A stretch of 30,724 nucleotides of DNA, taken from the IMG/VR virus record IMGVR_UViG_3300030090_003002, positions 1 to 30,724 of that record; one strand, given 5' to 3'. The notes beneath the pieces are model-generated. The model was not told where the DNA came from and searched no databases. It saw only the letters and a program-made list of their open reading frames with translations. The position numbers and the translations under genes were made by a program. The first letter of the stretch is position 1; the number at the start of each line of letters is the position of its first letter. This stretch comes from a virus. This document shows positions 7,755-17,047 of this stretch, in pieces.

Positions 7755-8194
7755 TGGCTGTTACTTATGATGAAATATCATATAAGTACATAGAAAAGGG
7801 TTTAAAAACCATAATAAACGATGAATTTCGTAATGTTTACGTTTCTCCGATGTTTACCATGCGTGGCACAGAATGTGTCCGAATAGCAGTAAGTAGTAGT
7901 GAAAACGATGAAACTACAAATGCTTATGAAAGAAGAATTTTCAACGTCATAGTACGTTATTATCAAAAAGGCGATTTAAGATCAGAAAAAGTTTATGCAG
8001 GAATTAGACGAAAAGCTGATAAATTACGCAAACATATACTTGACAATCAGACAGCTAATACAGCATCAGCAAAGTGGGTGTTTCTTGATATAGATAGTAT
8101 AAACTTTAATGTACAAGACGAAGAAAACGAGGGAATAGACAATTTAAATATAACAGAGTATGAACTATCTGTAGTTCATCATAATCCATTATAA
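7754..8194 (+). CDS. Tail terminator/completion-like protein
   Basis: A 146-residue protein just after the connector and just before the tail-tube candidate, the usual place of the tail terminator (lambda gpU-like). Features include an N-terminal helix (YDEISYKYIEKGLKTII), a beta strand pair (AYERRIFNVIVRYYQKGD), and a closing IDNLNITEYELSVVHH-type strand. These fit the alpha/beta fold that caps tail tubes. No residue-level motif proves it, so the call rests on size, predicted layout and synteny. Confidence 0.6.
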   Translation: MAVTYDEISYKYIEKGLKTIINDEFRNVYVSPMFTMRGTECVRIAVSSSENDETTNAYERRIFNVIVRYYQKGDLRSEKVYAGIRRKADKLRKHILDNQTANTASAKWVFLDIDSINFNVQDEENEGIDNLNITEYELSVVHHNPL

Positions 8195-8204
8195 GGAGTA
8201 AAGA

Positions 8205-9224
8205 ATGGCACAAGCAAGTAATTATTTTCCAAGCCAAAGTGTTGAATTATATTTTCAGAAAGAAGCAGCAGTTGGGGTTTCACCTGATGATGCAGATTTA
8301 AAAAAGTTACAAGTAACATCATTTACTATACCTGAAGCATCAGTACCAGTAGATTATTCATCACAAAGAAGTGGTACATTTGTAACGCAAGAAAGTCAAG
8401 GGCATCACGGCGAAGGATTAAAACTATGGACTTTTGATACTGTATTAAAAGGTACACTTACCTCAGTTAGATTGGCAACTGAAGCATTATTTGAAGATTC
8501 AGGCTCAGATGGTACAGCAATATTAATGAACACATATAGTTTTCCAACATCATCATACAAAGATGGAGAAGCAGCAAACACATTTGAGTTTAGATTTGAA
8601 CAAGGAGGATCAGATAGCTCAGAAAATAACATTAGAGTTAATGGATGTATTGCAACAGGTATGACATTGACAGAAGATATTGGTAGTGAAGGTGGAGAGC
8701 TTGTTTGCACAATTAACTGGGCAACAGCTTACTATCCAACATATACAAGTGCAGCATTAGGTGGCACAACAGCATACGATGGAGATACACCAAAAAACAT
8801 TAGAAATCTTAATATATCAAATACAACAATAGATTCAGAAGAAGTTGTATTGCAATCGTTTGAGATTTCAGCAACAAGAACAATAGAAAGAATACATTAT
8901 CAAAACACAACATCAGGTGATTATAAGCCTTTTGGCTATGTAATGACAGGTGGTTGGGAAGTAACAGGATCACTAACTTGTGTTAGGAATGATGATATTC
9001 ACGATTTAAAAGCTAAATTTATAAATGGCTCAACAGCATCTTTGTCTATTGGTGAATCAAGTGGCACAAACTTTTTAGTTTCTTGTCCAAAAATATTTAT
9101 TAATGAAACTACAATAGATAATGGTGGTGCAGTATTAATGCAAAGCGTACCATTCACAGCAGTAGGTAATGATGATTTATCAACTGGAAGTGCATTATTA
9201 CAAGTAAATATAGCTAACTCATAA
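8205..9224 (+). CDS. Major tail (tube) protein candidate
   Basis: A 339-residue protein with SD AAGGAG. The N-terminus (SVELYFQKEAAVGVSPDDA) and later QSFEISATRTIERIHYQNT fit the beta-sandwich tail-tube family in which strands repeat around a ring. Position just before the chaperone pair and tape measure supports this. It is longer than minimal tube proteins (about 150-250), so an added surface domain is likely. Its GC pattern and codon usage match its neighbours. The call is from synteny and general pattern. Confidence 0.65.
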   Translation: MAQASNYFPSQSVELYFQKEAAVGVSPDDADLKKLQVTSFTIPEASVPVDYSSQRSGTFVTQESQGHHGEGLKLWTFDTVLKGTLTSVRLATEALFEDSGSDGTAILMNTYSFPTSSYKDGEAANTFEFRFEQGGSDSSENNIRVNGCIATGMTLTEDIGSEGGELVCTINWATAYYPTYTSAALGGTTAYDGDTPKNIRNLNISNTTIDSEEVVLQSFEISATRTIERIHYQNTTSGDYKPFGYVMTGGWEVTGSLTCVRNDDIHDLKAKFINGSTASLSIGESSGTNFLVSCPKIFINETTIDNGGAVLMQSVPFTAVGNDDLSTGSALLQVNIANS

Positions 9225-9225
9225 T

Positions 9226-9495
9226 ATGAAAATAGAACTAAAAAGCAAAGAAACTGGTAAAGATATTTCGTTTAATTTAAAAGAAGTAACGATGCCTTTA
9301 AGGGAGCAATTTGTTGATGCTTATATGGTTGCAGAATCTAATGAGCCACAAAAGTTTTCTCTTTGGGTTAATTGTGTCAGAATAATTACTGACCTAACAG
9401 ATGATGATCTTCTTAAATTAACTGATTTAGATATTGTGCAAATTGCAGTAGAGTGCATACTAATAGTTAATAATAAAAAAAAAGCGAAGAAATAA
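9226..9495 (+). CDS. Tail assembly chaperone, short form (gpG-like)
   Basis: An 89-residue acidic protein (MKIELKSKETGKDISFNLKE) placed between the tail-tube gene and the tape measure, the site of gpG in lambda-type phages. The last codons run through nine A residues and end at TAA 9493-9495. A second reading frame in the -1 phase opens exactly at this run and continues to the tape measure gene. The short form should be the main product and coat the tape measure during assembly. ATG 9226 follows the tube stop by one base. Confidence 0.8.
   Translation: MKIELKSKETGKDISFNLKEVTMPLREQFVDAYMVAESNEPQKFSLWVNCVRIITDLTDDDLLKLTDLDIVQIAVECILIVNNKKKAKK
9477..9483 (+). promoter_or_regulatory. -1 ribosomal frameshift slippery heptamer
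   Basis: The heptamer A AAA AAA lies in the short-form frame (codons 9478-9480 and 9481-9483), within a run of nine A at 9475-9483 followed by G. In the -1 frame, stops at 9471-9473 and 9474-9476 block entry upstream, and the 0-frame stop comes at 9493. Slippage must therefore happen at the A-run or within the next few codons. This matches the conserved G/GT frameshift of tail chaperones. Confidence 0.85.
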
Positions 9496-9893
9496 AGTTA
9501 CGCCTTAATGTTCAAATTGCACTAAATGGTGTGCAAAAAAAACATAGTTTGCCTTATAAATTTCCTTATAAGGCGATGAATCCTATGACAACAAAGGAAC
9601 AAACATTTGAAAGCCAAGAAGATGTTTATTTAGTTTTAGAACAATGTTACGATAAGTGTATAGAAAAGGGATATAATCGGTTGGGAGAAGCCTTATATAA
9701 ACAATCACTATTTATAGCTAACGATGTTATGTTTTTAGATAGTAAGTGTCAAGATAAGATAAAATCATATAAATTTTGTAAAAAATTTAATTGTCCACCA
9801 TATCCATCCTTACAAGAAACACCAATAGAAACCATAGATTCGTTTAATATAATAGAACAAGAAATTGAACAATATACTAACAAGGAAAAATAA
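9483..9893 (+). CDS. Tail assembly chaperone, frameshift extension (gpT-like)
   Basis: This is the -1-frame part read after slippage at 9477-9483. Joined to the first 86 codons it gives a product of about 222 residues; the extension itself is 136 residues. It begins SEEIKLRLNVQIALNG and is mainly helical, with several Cys residues. It has no SD of its own, and the only early starts in frame are poor (GTG 9531), so an independent gene is unlikely. In lambda the long form recruits the tape measure to the tail tip and binds the tube protein. Its stop overlaps the tape-measure ATG. Confidence 0.8.
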   Translation, partial: SEEIKLRLNVQIALNGVQKKHSLPYKFPYKAMNPMTTKEQTFESQEDVYLVLEQCYDKCIEKGYNRLGEALYKQSLFIANDVMFLDSKCQDKIKSYKFCKKFNCPPYPSLQETPIETIDSFNIIEQEIEQYTNKEK

Positions 9894-11581
9894 TGTCAAA
9901 TAGTAATACTTTTATAATAAAAGCGTCCACAATTGGATTTGGGAAAGCTGAAAAAAATGTAAAAGGTTTATCAAGCTCAATGAAAAAATTTGCAGCAGGG
10001 TTAATAAGTGTAAGTGCTGCGTATAAAGGACTCGGAGTAGCATTTGATTCTATAAAATTAGCAGGTAGATTAGAAGGTGTCGAACAAGCTTTTAACAATC
10101 TTCGTAAAGAAGCAGGTTTTTCGATTAATACATTTAATAAATTAGATAAAGCAGTAAATGGGACGGTTGATAGGGTTACCTTAATGACACAAGCTAACAA
10201 TGCTATGTTACTTGGAATTGCTGAATCTGATGATCAAATGGCAGAACTATTTGACACAGCACAAAGATTGGCAAGGGCAGTAGGGCAAGATGCTGCATTT
10301 GGTATAGAAAGTTTTGTAACAGGGTTAGGTAGGCAATCAAGAGAGATGCTTGATAATTTGGGACTTATGGTTTCTGCTGAAGATGCACAAAAAAAATATG
10401 CAGATGCGTTAGGAAAGTCAGTAAGTAAGCTAACGGATCAAGAAAAAAAACAAGCGTTTGTAAACGAAGCGATGTCACAAGCAGATATACTTGTAAGTAG
10501 TATGGGAATAGAAACAGAAACTACAGCAGACAAGCTAAACAAACTAAATACATCTGTAACAAATTTTAAGATAGCAGTTGGAGATGCACTTATTGAAAGT
10601 GGTGCTATAGATATGTTTAATAGTTTTACTGCAGCTTTATCAGAATATGCAGATAAAATGCGAGAAGCTGATGAAAATACTGTAGAATATACAGAAGATC
10701 AAAACCAATTAGCACAATTAATAGCTATGGATAAAATGGCAATAGCTGAATTAAATGAACAATTAGACGCATTTAATCTATTAAGAGATGGTCAAGTTGA
10801 TAGGAATGCAAGTATCATTGAACAAAGAAAGCAAGAAAACGAAATTTTGAAAGCAACTTTTTTAGTTAATGAATTAATGAATGAAACTGGTCAAAATGAA
10901 GTTGAATTACGTGAAAGATTGGAAAGCCTTATACAATCATATACTGCAACTATGAATAGTAATACAGAAGAACTTATAAATAGTAGAGCTGAATCAAGGG
11001 GAATGAACGAAGAAACTGAAAAAACTATAGAATTAACTAAAGAGTCAAATAAGCAAGAAAAAACAAAGTTGCAGCTAATGCTTGACCAAATAAAAGCAGG
11101 TGCAAAAAAAATAACATTTGAAAAAGATGCAGCAAAATTATCAAAAGGTATTGGCAAAGCAGCGATTAAGTTTGGTAAAATGAACGCTATGGAAGAATGG
11201 CAAACAACGCTTTCTATGGCACTTGTTAATGCAGCAGCAGCTATAATAAAAGCAGGTAAAACTGGTGGATTTAAGGGTGGGTTGTTAATGGCAGCACAGA
11301 TGGCACCACAAGTTTCAGCTATTTATGCAAATAAACCTGAAATGCAAGGTCAAACTGGATTTGAGGGCGTAATTGATGAGCCAACACAATTTACTGTTGG
11401 TGAGGGTGGAGCAGCAGAATATGTATCTGTAACACCTCTTGAAGGCGTAAACAACGCAGGTGGACAAGGAGTAAATATAAATATAAGTGGGAATGTAATG
11501 TCGGATCAGTTTGTAGAAGAAGAACTTGCCGAGCGAATACAAGAAGCAGTTAGAAAAGGCGTAGATTTTGGGATGTCATGA
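9893..11581 (+). CDS. Tape measure protein
   Basis: A 562-residue, mostly helical protein. Diagnostic segments are REMLDNLGLMVSAEDA, followed by a YADALGK and LTDQEKKQAFVNEAM stretch, as in many siphovirus tape measures. A Gly/Ala-rich, membrane-active-looking stretch (GFKGGLLMAAQMAPQVSAIY) lies at about residues 463-483. The usual ratio of about 1.5 angstrom per residue predicts a tail of roughly 85 nm, which is short to medium. It starts on the chaperone stop (TAATG) and overlaps the hub gene by ATGA. Confidence 0.88.
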   Translation: MSNSNTFIIKASTIGFGKAEKNVKGLSSSMKKFAAGLISVSAAYKGLGVAFDSIKLAGRLEGVEQAFNNLRKEAGFSINTFNKLDKAVNGTVDRVTLMTQANNAMLLGIAESDDQMAELFDTAQRLARAVGQDAAFGIESFVTGLGRQSREMLDNLGLMVSAEDAQKKYADALGKSVSKLTDQEKKQAFVNEAMSQADILVSSMGIETETTADKLNKLNTSVTNFKIAVGDALIESGAIDMFNSFTAALSEYADKMREADENTVEYTEDQNQLAQLIAMDKMAIAELNEQLDAFNLLRDGQVDRNASIIEQRKQENEILKATFLVNELMNETGQNEVELRERLESLIQSYTATMNSNTEELINSRAESRGMNEETEKTIELTKESNKQEKTKLQLMLDQIKAGAKKITFEKDAAKLSKGIGKAAIKFGKMNAMEEWQTTLSMALVNAAAAIIKAGKTGGFKGGLLMAAQMAPQVSAIYANKPEMQGQTGFEGVIDEPTQFTVGEGGAAEYVSVTPLEGVNNAGGQGVNINISGNVMSDQFVEEELAERIQEAVRKGVDFGMS

Positions 11582-14500
11582 TAAAATTAAATAGTACAAT
11601 AAGAAATGATATAAAAGCAGGTGTGCAAAACTTTGAATATTTAATTAATATTAATGATGAAGTTTATGTAGCTACAAGAAAGCAAATGTTAAGAAAAACA
11701 CCTACTATTTCTGATTTGCGATTATCAATTGCATCAGGCAAAGGCGAAGATTTGTATTTTGAAGATGCAAATATGAGAATTACAGATTTAAGCGAGAAAA
11801 TAGACCTAAAAACAAAGAAAACACAATTAGGTAATAGTACGATAACTTTTGCTAATTTTAGTGTTTATAAGGGTGGAAAAGAAAAAAAGTTTTCTGATGA
11901 ATTTAGTGAGTTAGTTGGTAAAAATTTGAAAATATATTTCAAAACACAATCTTGCAAAACATTATCAGAATGTTTGCTTGTTGCACAACTTAAAATTACA
12001 AGAATAAAGCACGATGATAAAAAAATAACAATATCAGCAAATGATCTTAGCATTGATTCTACATACAAAGAAATACCTGACAACAATTATGTATTATTAA
12101 AAGATATAAACACATTTGACCATTATTCATTAAAGCCAGTACCAACTTTATATGGACATTTAGAAAATGCTCCTGCTATTGTTTATAAAGAAACACAGGG
12201 TGATACATATAAAATAAAACTTATACCTGATACATCGTATTTTGATGACACAGAAATTGGTGGAATATTGCCTTTTAGTAATGATGGTGAAAATGGTATA
12301 GTTTTTAATGATGGAGATGGTGAGTTTGGTGGCACATTAACAAATAAATTTTTACAATTAGCAAGACAAAATGTTTTAAAAATTGGTTTAGGCGACCATT
12401 TATGTGATGTACCTTGTTTGTCATATCAACAAACAAGAGAAAATATTACAGATACACAACACGAGGACAAATTTAAATTACATACAAAGGCACAATGGTT
12501 TTCTGATCAAAATCATATTCTGTTAAACTTTGATGTTGGTGAAGAAACAGACGAATCTTTAGAAGAAGCATCTTTGTGGTGTGCAATAAATCAAAAACCA
12601 TTAACACAAGAAACACTAACATATCAAATACGTGCAAAAGAAAGTACTGGTACATCAGGTGGCTACGAAGGCTTTTATGATGGAGCATATAATAATATTA
12701 CTATGATGAGTGTGATGGATGAACATAATCCACCAAATGATGATGCTGATAGGAGCGTTTATAAGGTTGGGGTACAAAAATTTAAATTTGCACCATTTTC
12801 AGGATTTGATTTGAACGATAAATTAGACGAAGATGAAAAAGAGCTATATAAAACTGATGCACATTTTTTAGGTAGCCTTAAAGTTACGCAATTTCTTAAT
12901 TCAGCAAATGATTCACATAAATCTACTTTAATTCATTCAGTTTTCTCGCCACCAATACATAAAAATGATGCAGTTGATGAAGATAGTTATCGTGATAATG
13001 TAGGGTATCCTGCATCTTTAACAAACGAAATGAATGGTGGGACAGTAGATGATTTTAATTTTAATGATAAATTTGCAAGAACAACGATAAAATTGCAAGG
13101 TGTTGCTGATGGATATGATGAAGGTTTTAATTTAGAGTTTGTAAATTATAGAAGTTCATTTACATCATCTTTATTTGGTTATCGTGATAAAAATTCATTT
13201 GTAAGTAGATATAGAGATGGTGCAGAATTTAAATATCCAACTATGGATGCAACTATATTGAGCTTGTATTATTTTGTTGATGATAATACTGGTGGAACAC
13301 TTGGCACAGCGCCAAATACAAGAGTAAACATAACGCCTGAGTGGCGTGATGTAGAAATGCGTAAAGTATGGTCAAACAAACAAATATTTGAAAAAGATTT
13401 TTTTGTTAATGCAAAAGGGAAGCTTGGTGATGTTGAGCCTAATATTAAAGATGTAAGTGGAAATATAATAATAAAACACGAGGGAGCAGATATACCATCT
13501 TTTAGTGAAAATAATGCTTGGAAAGATAACATACATTTTACAGAATTTTATAAACTTTTAACAAACTTAGAATTTAAAACTAAAACAATAGATGGAGAAG
13601 TGTATCAAATAATGTTAGCTTCTTATAACCCATCAACAGATAAATATAATTTTTTATTTGATGTAGAAATTGAGAATTTACATTTTGTAGAAGAAGATTT
13701 GCCAACAGGGATATTTCTTAATAATATTTTATATCCGAGTGGCACAACAATATCACATAGAACGGGATGGATTTTCAAATTTTACGGAAAATATTTTGGC
13801 GACCAATACAATATAAATTATTCAGGATTTAGGCGTGGATCAAATGGCGTAAGATTGGTTTATGGTAAAAAAATATACGAAAATACTTTTGTGTCTGATA
13901 TAGAATTTGTAGAAGATGAAGTGTTTAACGATTTTAATGAGAATAATTATTATGAGTTTCCTTTTGAAGGACAAGAGTTTTCATCAGATGATGAACTTGG
14001 ATATACAAGTGTATTTTGGGAAGCAAATGCACAACAATCAAAAAAATTAATTGAAAAACCACACGAAATAATACAAGACTTGCTATCGCAGCAAGATGCT
14101 GTAATAAATTTTGACGATGAAAAAATAAATAAAATATATGAACAAGCACCTGAGTACAAACTTGCATTTTCTATAAATGAACGAAAAAACACAAGTGAAA
14201 TTATACAAAAAATTTGTCAGCAATCGCCAATATATTATAGATATAGAGGTAGAGATAGAAAAATTGTAGTTGATTTTTTTAAAAACAAATATGATGATAG
14301 TGATTTAAGTGGTGTTATAGAAACACAAAGACTTTTAAACTTTAGCTTTGATAGAACAAAAATAGAAGATGCTTGTATGGGTGGTGTTATTGTTAATTAT
14401 GCTTATAATTATTCAACAGAAAAATTTGATAAAAGAACAGGTAAAAGAGATACAGGTGTATTTAGAACAGATTATGCACAATACTATGGTATAGATGATT

Positions 14501-15081
14501 TAAACGGGTACGAGGTAGAAATAGATGCACCATATATTCAAGACAAAGGCACAGCAGAATTTTTTAGAGATTATTATTTTGAGTTAAACAAGCAACAAAA
14601 ATTAACGTGCAGGTTTGAGCTTCCAATGTCAGATGGAATACAGTATGAAGTTGGCGACATTATAAGGTTTGATGCAAATCCGAATAAAACACAACCTTTT
14701 GGTATAGATTTAACTACAAATAATCAAATAATAGACCAAGAATCAACACCATACTTTTTTATAACAAAAGTACAAAAATCATTATTTAGGGTAAAAATAG
14801 AGTGCGTACAGACACACGACCTAAAATATGACCTACCACAAGTTTCATTACTTGGAGATATAAATTTAGATGGTCAAGTGACATCTGAGGGTTATAATAA
14901 TGATTTGTTTTTATTGTTAGATATGGTCGGTTCTACTGGACAAGATATTACTTATGACGAATTGCTTGAACAAGGATACACTATAGAACAAATAGTAAAT
15001 GCTGATATGAATCAAGATGGGGTAATTAATCAAATAGATTTAATATTGTTTATAGAACAATTTGGTGGATCAGTATCATAA
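11578..15081 (+). CDS. Large tail hub/baseplate protein with C-terminal dockerin-like module
   Basis: At 1167 residues this is the largest product. It follows the tape measure, where distal tail and hub proteins are encoded. The C-terminal half contains YEVGDIIRFDANPN and FFITKVQKSLFRVKIECVQT, typical of the final strands of tail hub proteins. After about residue 1090 comes a module with two EF-hand-type calcium loops: DINLDGQV starting at Asp1094, with an insertion in the loop, and DMNQDGVINQID starting at Asp1143, a full DxNxDGxIxxxD loop. The loops are joined by helices, as in type I dockerins. Dockerins bind cohesins; no cohesin is seen here. The central part, about 340-900, is beta-rich and unrecognised. 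Confidence 0.75.
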   Translation: MIKLNSTIRNDIKAGVQNFEYLININDEVYVATRKQMLRKTPTISDLRLSIASGKGEDLYFEDANMRITDLSEKIDLKTKKTQLGNSTITFANFSVYKGGKEKKFSDEFSELVGKNLKIYFKTQSCKTLSECLLVAQLKITRIKHDDKKITISANDLSIDSTYKEIPDNNYVLLKDINTFDHYSLKPVPTLYGHLENAPAIVYKETQGDTYKIKLIPDTSYFDDTEIGGILPFSNDGENGIVFNDGDGEFGGTLTNKFLQLARQNVLKIGLGDHLCDVPCLSYQQTRENITDTQHEDKFKLHTKAQWFSDQNHILLNFDVGEETDESLEEASLWCAINQKPLTQETLTYQIRAKESTGTSGGYEGFYDGAYNNITMMSVMDEHNPPNDDADRSVYKVGVQKFKFAPFSGFDLNDKLDEDEKELYKTDAHFLGSLKVTQFLNSANDSHKSTLIHSVFSPPIHKNDAVDEDSYRDNVGYPASLTNEMNGGTVDDFNFNDKFARTTIKLQGVADGYDEGFNLEFVNYRSSFTSSLFGYRDKNSFVSRYRDGAEFKYPTMDATILSLYYFVDDNTGGTLGTAPNTRVNITPEWRDVEMRKVWSNKQIFEKDFFVNAKGKLGDVEPNIKDVSGNIIIKHEGADIPSFSENNAWKDNIHFTEFYKLLTNLEFKTKTIDGEVYQIMLASYNPSTDKYNFLFDVEIENLHFVEEDLPTGIFLNNILYPSGTTISHRTGWIFKFYGKYFGDQYNINYSGFRRGSNGVRLVYGKKIYENTFVSDIEFVEDEVFNDFNENNYYEFPFEGQEFSSDDELGYTSVFWEANAQQSKKLIEKPHEIIQDLLSQQDAVINFDDEKINKIYEQAPEYKLAFSINERKNTSEIIQKICQQSPIYYRYRGRDRKIVVDFFKNKYDDSDLSGVIETQRLLNFSFDRTKIEDACMGGVIVNYAYNYSTEKFDKRTGKRDTGVFRTDYAQYYGIDDLNGYEVEIDAPYIQDKGTAEFFRDYYFELNKQQKLTCRFELPMSDGIQYEVGDIIRFDANPNKTQPFGIDLTTNNQIIDQESTPYFFITKVQKSLFRVKIECVQTHDLKYDLPQVSLLGDINLDGQVTSEGYNNDLFLLLDMVGSTGQDITYDELLEQGYTIEQIVNADMNQDGVINQIDLILFIEQFGGSVS

Positions 15082-15473
15082 TGAATACAAAAATGAGCAT
15101 ACTACAAGATTTCGATAAAGTAATTATAAATAATTTTGAGCCTTTTCAATATATGATAATTAATTTTAATGGCTCGTTTCAAGGCGATATGGTAGCAAAT
15201 GGTAATTTATTGGTAAAAAAAGACCAGTTGTTTATTTATGGAGTAAATCTTGATAGCACTAATGTATTGTTTACATACGATGGCAATTTTAGTATAAAAA
15301 GAGTATATGCTTATATAGACAATATAAATCATTATGTAATAACAAGAAAAAGCTCAGATAATGTAAATACAATTAAATCTACTTGGAATTTATCTACATC
15401 AAAATATACAGATTTTTATCGCACAAACAAGGGTAAGCCATACAGGCAAACAATTTTAAGAAAGAGGAAATAG
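15081..15473 (+). CDS. Small distal tail protein, unassigned
   Basis: A 130-residue protein overlapping the hub stop by one base. The middle is beta-rich (FQYMIINFNGSFQGDMVANG; YDGNFSIKRVYAYIDNI) and the tail is basic, ending YRQTILRKRK. I do not recognise the family. Place and tight coupling suggest it assembles with the hub protein. No enzymatic motif or signal peptide is visible. Confidence 0.55.
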   Translation: MNTKMSILQDFDKVIINNFEPFQYMIINFNGSFQGDMVANGNLLVKKDQLFIYGVNLDSTNVLFTYDGNFSIKRVYAYIDNINHYVITRKSSDNVNTIKSTWNLSTSKYTDFYRTNKGKPYRQTILRKRK

Positions 15474-16466
15474 ATGGCAGGAACAGTAGCAAGACCAAAG
15501 GTATATATAGATTATATAAGTTATTTTAGAGCAACAGGACTTAGTGTGCAATCTCAATCTAATAATATAGTTGAAGATACATCAGATTTATTACATTATA
15601 ACCCCAGTAATACTAAAGAATTTAATCCTATTAATCCTGAAAACACATTAAAATTTAATATACAATTAGGAGATGGTACAGGCGAATCACAAAAACTTGT
15701 AAAGTCTATAAATTTTGGTGCTTGGCTAAATCACAACGCAGAAGATTTAGGTGCAGACTATCTAACAATAAATAGCTTGGATACATCAAACTTTACGGCA
15801 ACACTTAATACAACATCAATAAATAATACAGCTAACAAAAATAATTTTAGACTACAATCACTTGATAGTTCTTTATTTCCAACAAATGCCTATGGTGTTT
15901 CATTTGAAGCTGCAATATCTAACTACACTTCATCATTCAAATTAGGATCAGTAATTGCAGGTCGTTCGTTTACATTTCCACACAATGCAAATTTATCTAT
16001 GAACATAAACAATGAAACCAACATTAGAAAAACAAGAACATTAGGTGGATCAGATATAGTAGATATAAACTATTACAGACAACCTTTATGGAATGGATAC
16101 CCACCATTTGTAGCAACTAATGAGCCATCATTAAGTGCAACATCATCTATAGGTAGAAGGTCGTGGGCGTTGACATTTTCATTTTTAACACAAGATAGTA
16201 CATTCCCACAAGATATGGGTGAAGGCTTTATGTTTGATAATAATATAACAGATGATGGCGTAAATACGTGGACTAACTGGACTACAGAAAATATAACCTC
16301 GCATTTTATGACATTAACTCTCAATGGTCAACTTCCATTTATGTTTCAGCCTGATGACACAAAAAATGTGTATGCGTGGTGCAGACTAAAATCAAATACA
16401 TTTTCTGTGCAACAATCAGCACCTAATTTATATACTTCAAAAATGACTTTTGAAGAAGTTTGGTAG
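15474..16466 (+). CDS. Distal tail or receptor-facing protein, unassigned
   Basis: A 330-residue beta-rich protein, the last gene before the late terminator. It starts MAGTVARPKVYIDYISYF, with SD AGAGGA immediately upstream. It has many Asn/Ser/Thr and paired aromatic motifs (TWTNWTTENI, YAWCRLK) near the C-terminus and ends SKMTFEEVW. This composition fits a tail-tip component. No domain is recognised with confidence. Confidence 0.55.
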   Translation: MAGTVARPKVYIDYISYFRATGLSVQSQSNNIVEDTSDLLHYNPSNTKEFNPINPENTLKFNIQLGDGTGESQKLVKSINFGAWLNHNAEDLGADYLTINSLDTSNFTATLNTTSINNTANKNNFRLQSLDSSLFPTNAYGVSFEAAISNYTSSFKLGSVIAGRSFTFPHNANLSMNINNETNIRKTRTLGGSDIVDINYYRQPLWNGYPPFVATNEPSLSATSSIGRRSWALTFSFLTQDSTFPQDMGEGFMFDNNITDDGVNTWTNWTTENITSHFMTLTLNGQLPFMFQPDDTKNVYAWCRLKSNTFSVQQSAPNLYTSKMTFEEVW

Positions 16467-16479
16467 ATTTCCCTCCGAC

Positions 16480-16496
16480 ATCCTGTTTTATAGGAT
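16480..16496 (+). other. Small hairpin before the late terminator
   Basis: ATCCT (16480-16484) and AGGAT (16492-16496) form a 5-bp stem with a 7-base loop, ten bases ahead of the strong terminator. It may be part of the 3' end structure of the late transcript. The feature is short and could arise by chance. Confidence 0.35.
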
Positions 16497-16506
16497 AGCG
16501 AAAGAA

Positions 16507-16539
16507 AAAGCTCTGTTATTGCAATAGGGCTTTTTTTTT
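16507..16539 (+). terminator. Rho-independent terminator of the late operon
   Basis: An 11-bp stem (two G-T wobbles, otherwise perfect) with loop ATTGC, starting AAAGCTCTGTT and ending AATAGGGCTTT, is followed by a run of nine T at 16531-16539. It lies 41 bases after the last late gene and before the early promoter, so it separates the late and early transcription units. Confidence 0.9.
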
Positions 16540-16583
16540 GCCTATTTCTCCTCGACAAAAGTGAGATAAAATCCCCCTTTTAC

Positions 16584-16612
16584 TTGACACTAATATTGCA
16601 TTATTTTTAAAT
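16584..16612 (+). promoter_or_regulatory. Early promoter (sigma70-like)
   Basis: A perfect -35 TTGACA at 16584-16589 is followed, after 17 bases, by TTAAAT at 16607-16612 (four of six matches to TATAAT). It lies in the largest intergenic gap, between the late terminator and the first early gene. Several other TATA-like words follow (for example around 16630-16660), so the exact -10 and start are open. It probably drives 16712 onward. Confidence 0.65.
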
Positions 16613-16711
16613 ATATGTAAATAATGCTTTGTATATATTAAGTATATATGTATATTAGTAGCACGTAAGACGTAGGAATCTTAATAAAAATAATGACATA
16701 GGAGAAAACAA

Positions 16712-17047
16712 ATGAGTATGATAGATAAATACGAATCGCTACAAGATAAACTTGGTTTTGATATACGTGAGTTATCAGAGTATAAGTTTGCACAACGACA
16801 AAAGAATGAGGTAATTATGAACAAAACTGACAAAGATGCAGAAATAGTGAGTGATGACTTACTTAACATTAAAGAAAAGCTAAAGTTAAGTGGCTGGGGT
16901 GGTTATGAGATACTTGGCTTTGTAAATGGTGATAAGAACTATAAAGTTAAATTAAAAGATAATAGCAACTTTGTAACTATAATTACAATGGAGAAGGAAG
17001 GTCGTATAATCCATATATTACAAGACAAGACTAAGGGGGTAAAATAA
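16712..17047 (+). CDS. First early protein, unassigned
   Basis: A 111-residue protein with a strong SD (AGGAGAAAAC). The N-terminal half is helical and charged (MIDKYESLQDKLGFDI); the C-terminal half is beta-rich (GDKNYKVKLKDNSNFVTIIT). No family is recognised. As the first gene behind the early promoter it may act on the host or support replication. Its stop overlaps the next ATG by one base. Confidence 0.6.
   Translation: MSMIDKYESLQDKLGFDIRELSEYKFAQRQKNEVIMNKTDKDAEIVSDDLLNIKEKLKLSGWGGYEILGFVNGDKNYKVKLKDNSNFVTIITMEKEGRIIHILQDKTKGVK

Noticed and set aside
11315-14192. Antisense frames, including hydrophobic ones at 11315-11542 and 13934-14192
   Set aside because: They lie wholly inside well-supported + strand tail genes, lack SDs, and are rich in Phe/Leu/Ile as expected for reverse reading of AT-rich Asp/Glu/Lys-rich genes.
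16591-16665. Repeated TATAT words after the early -35 as multiple promoters or an origin
   Set aside because: They are irregular, without a fixed period or iterons, and are expected in so AT-rich a gap. The initiator-gene repeats are a better origin candidate.
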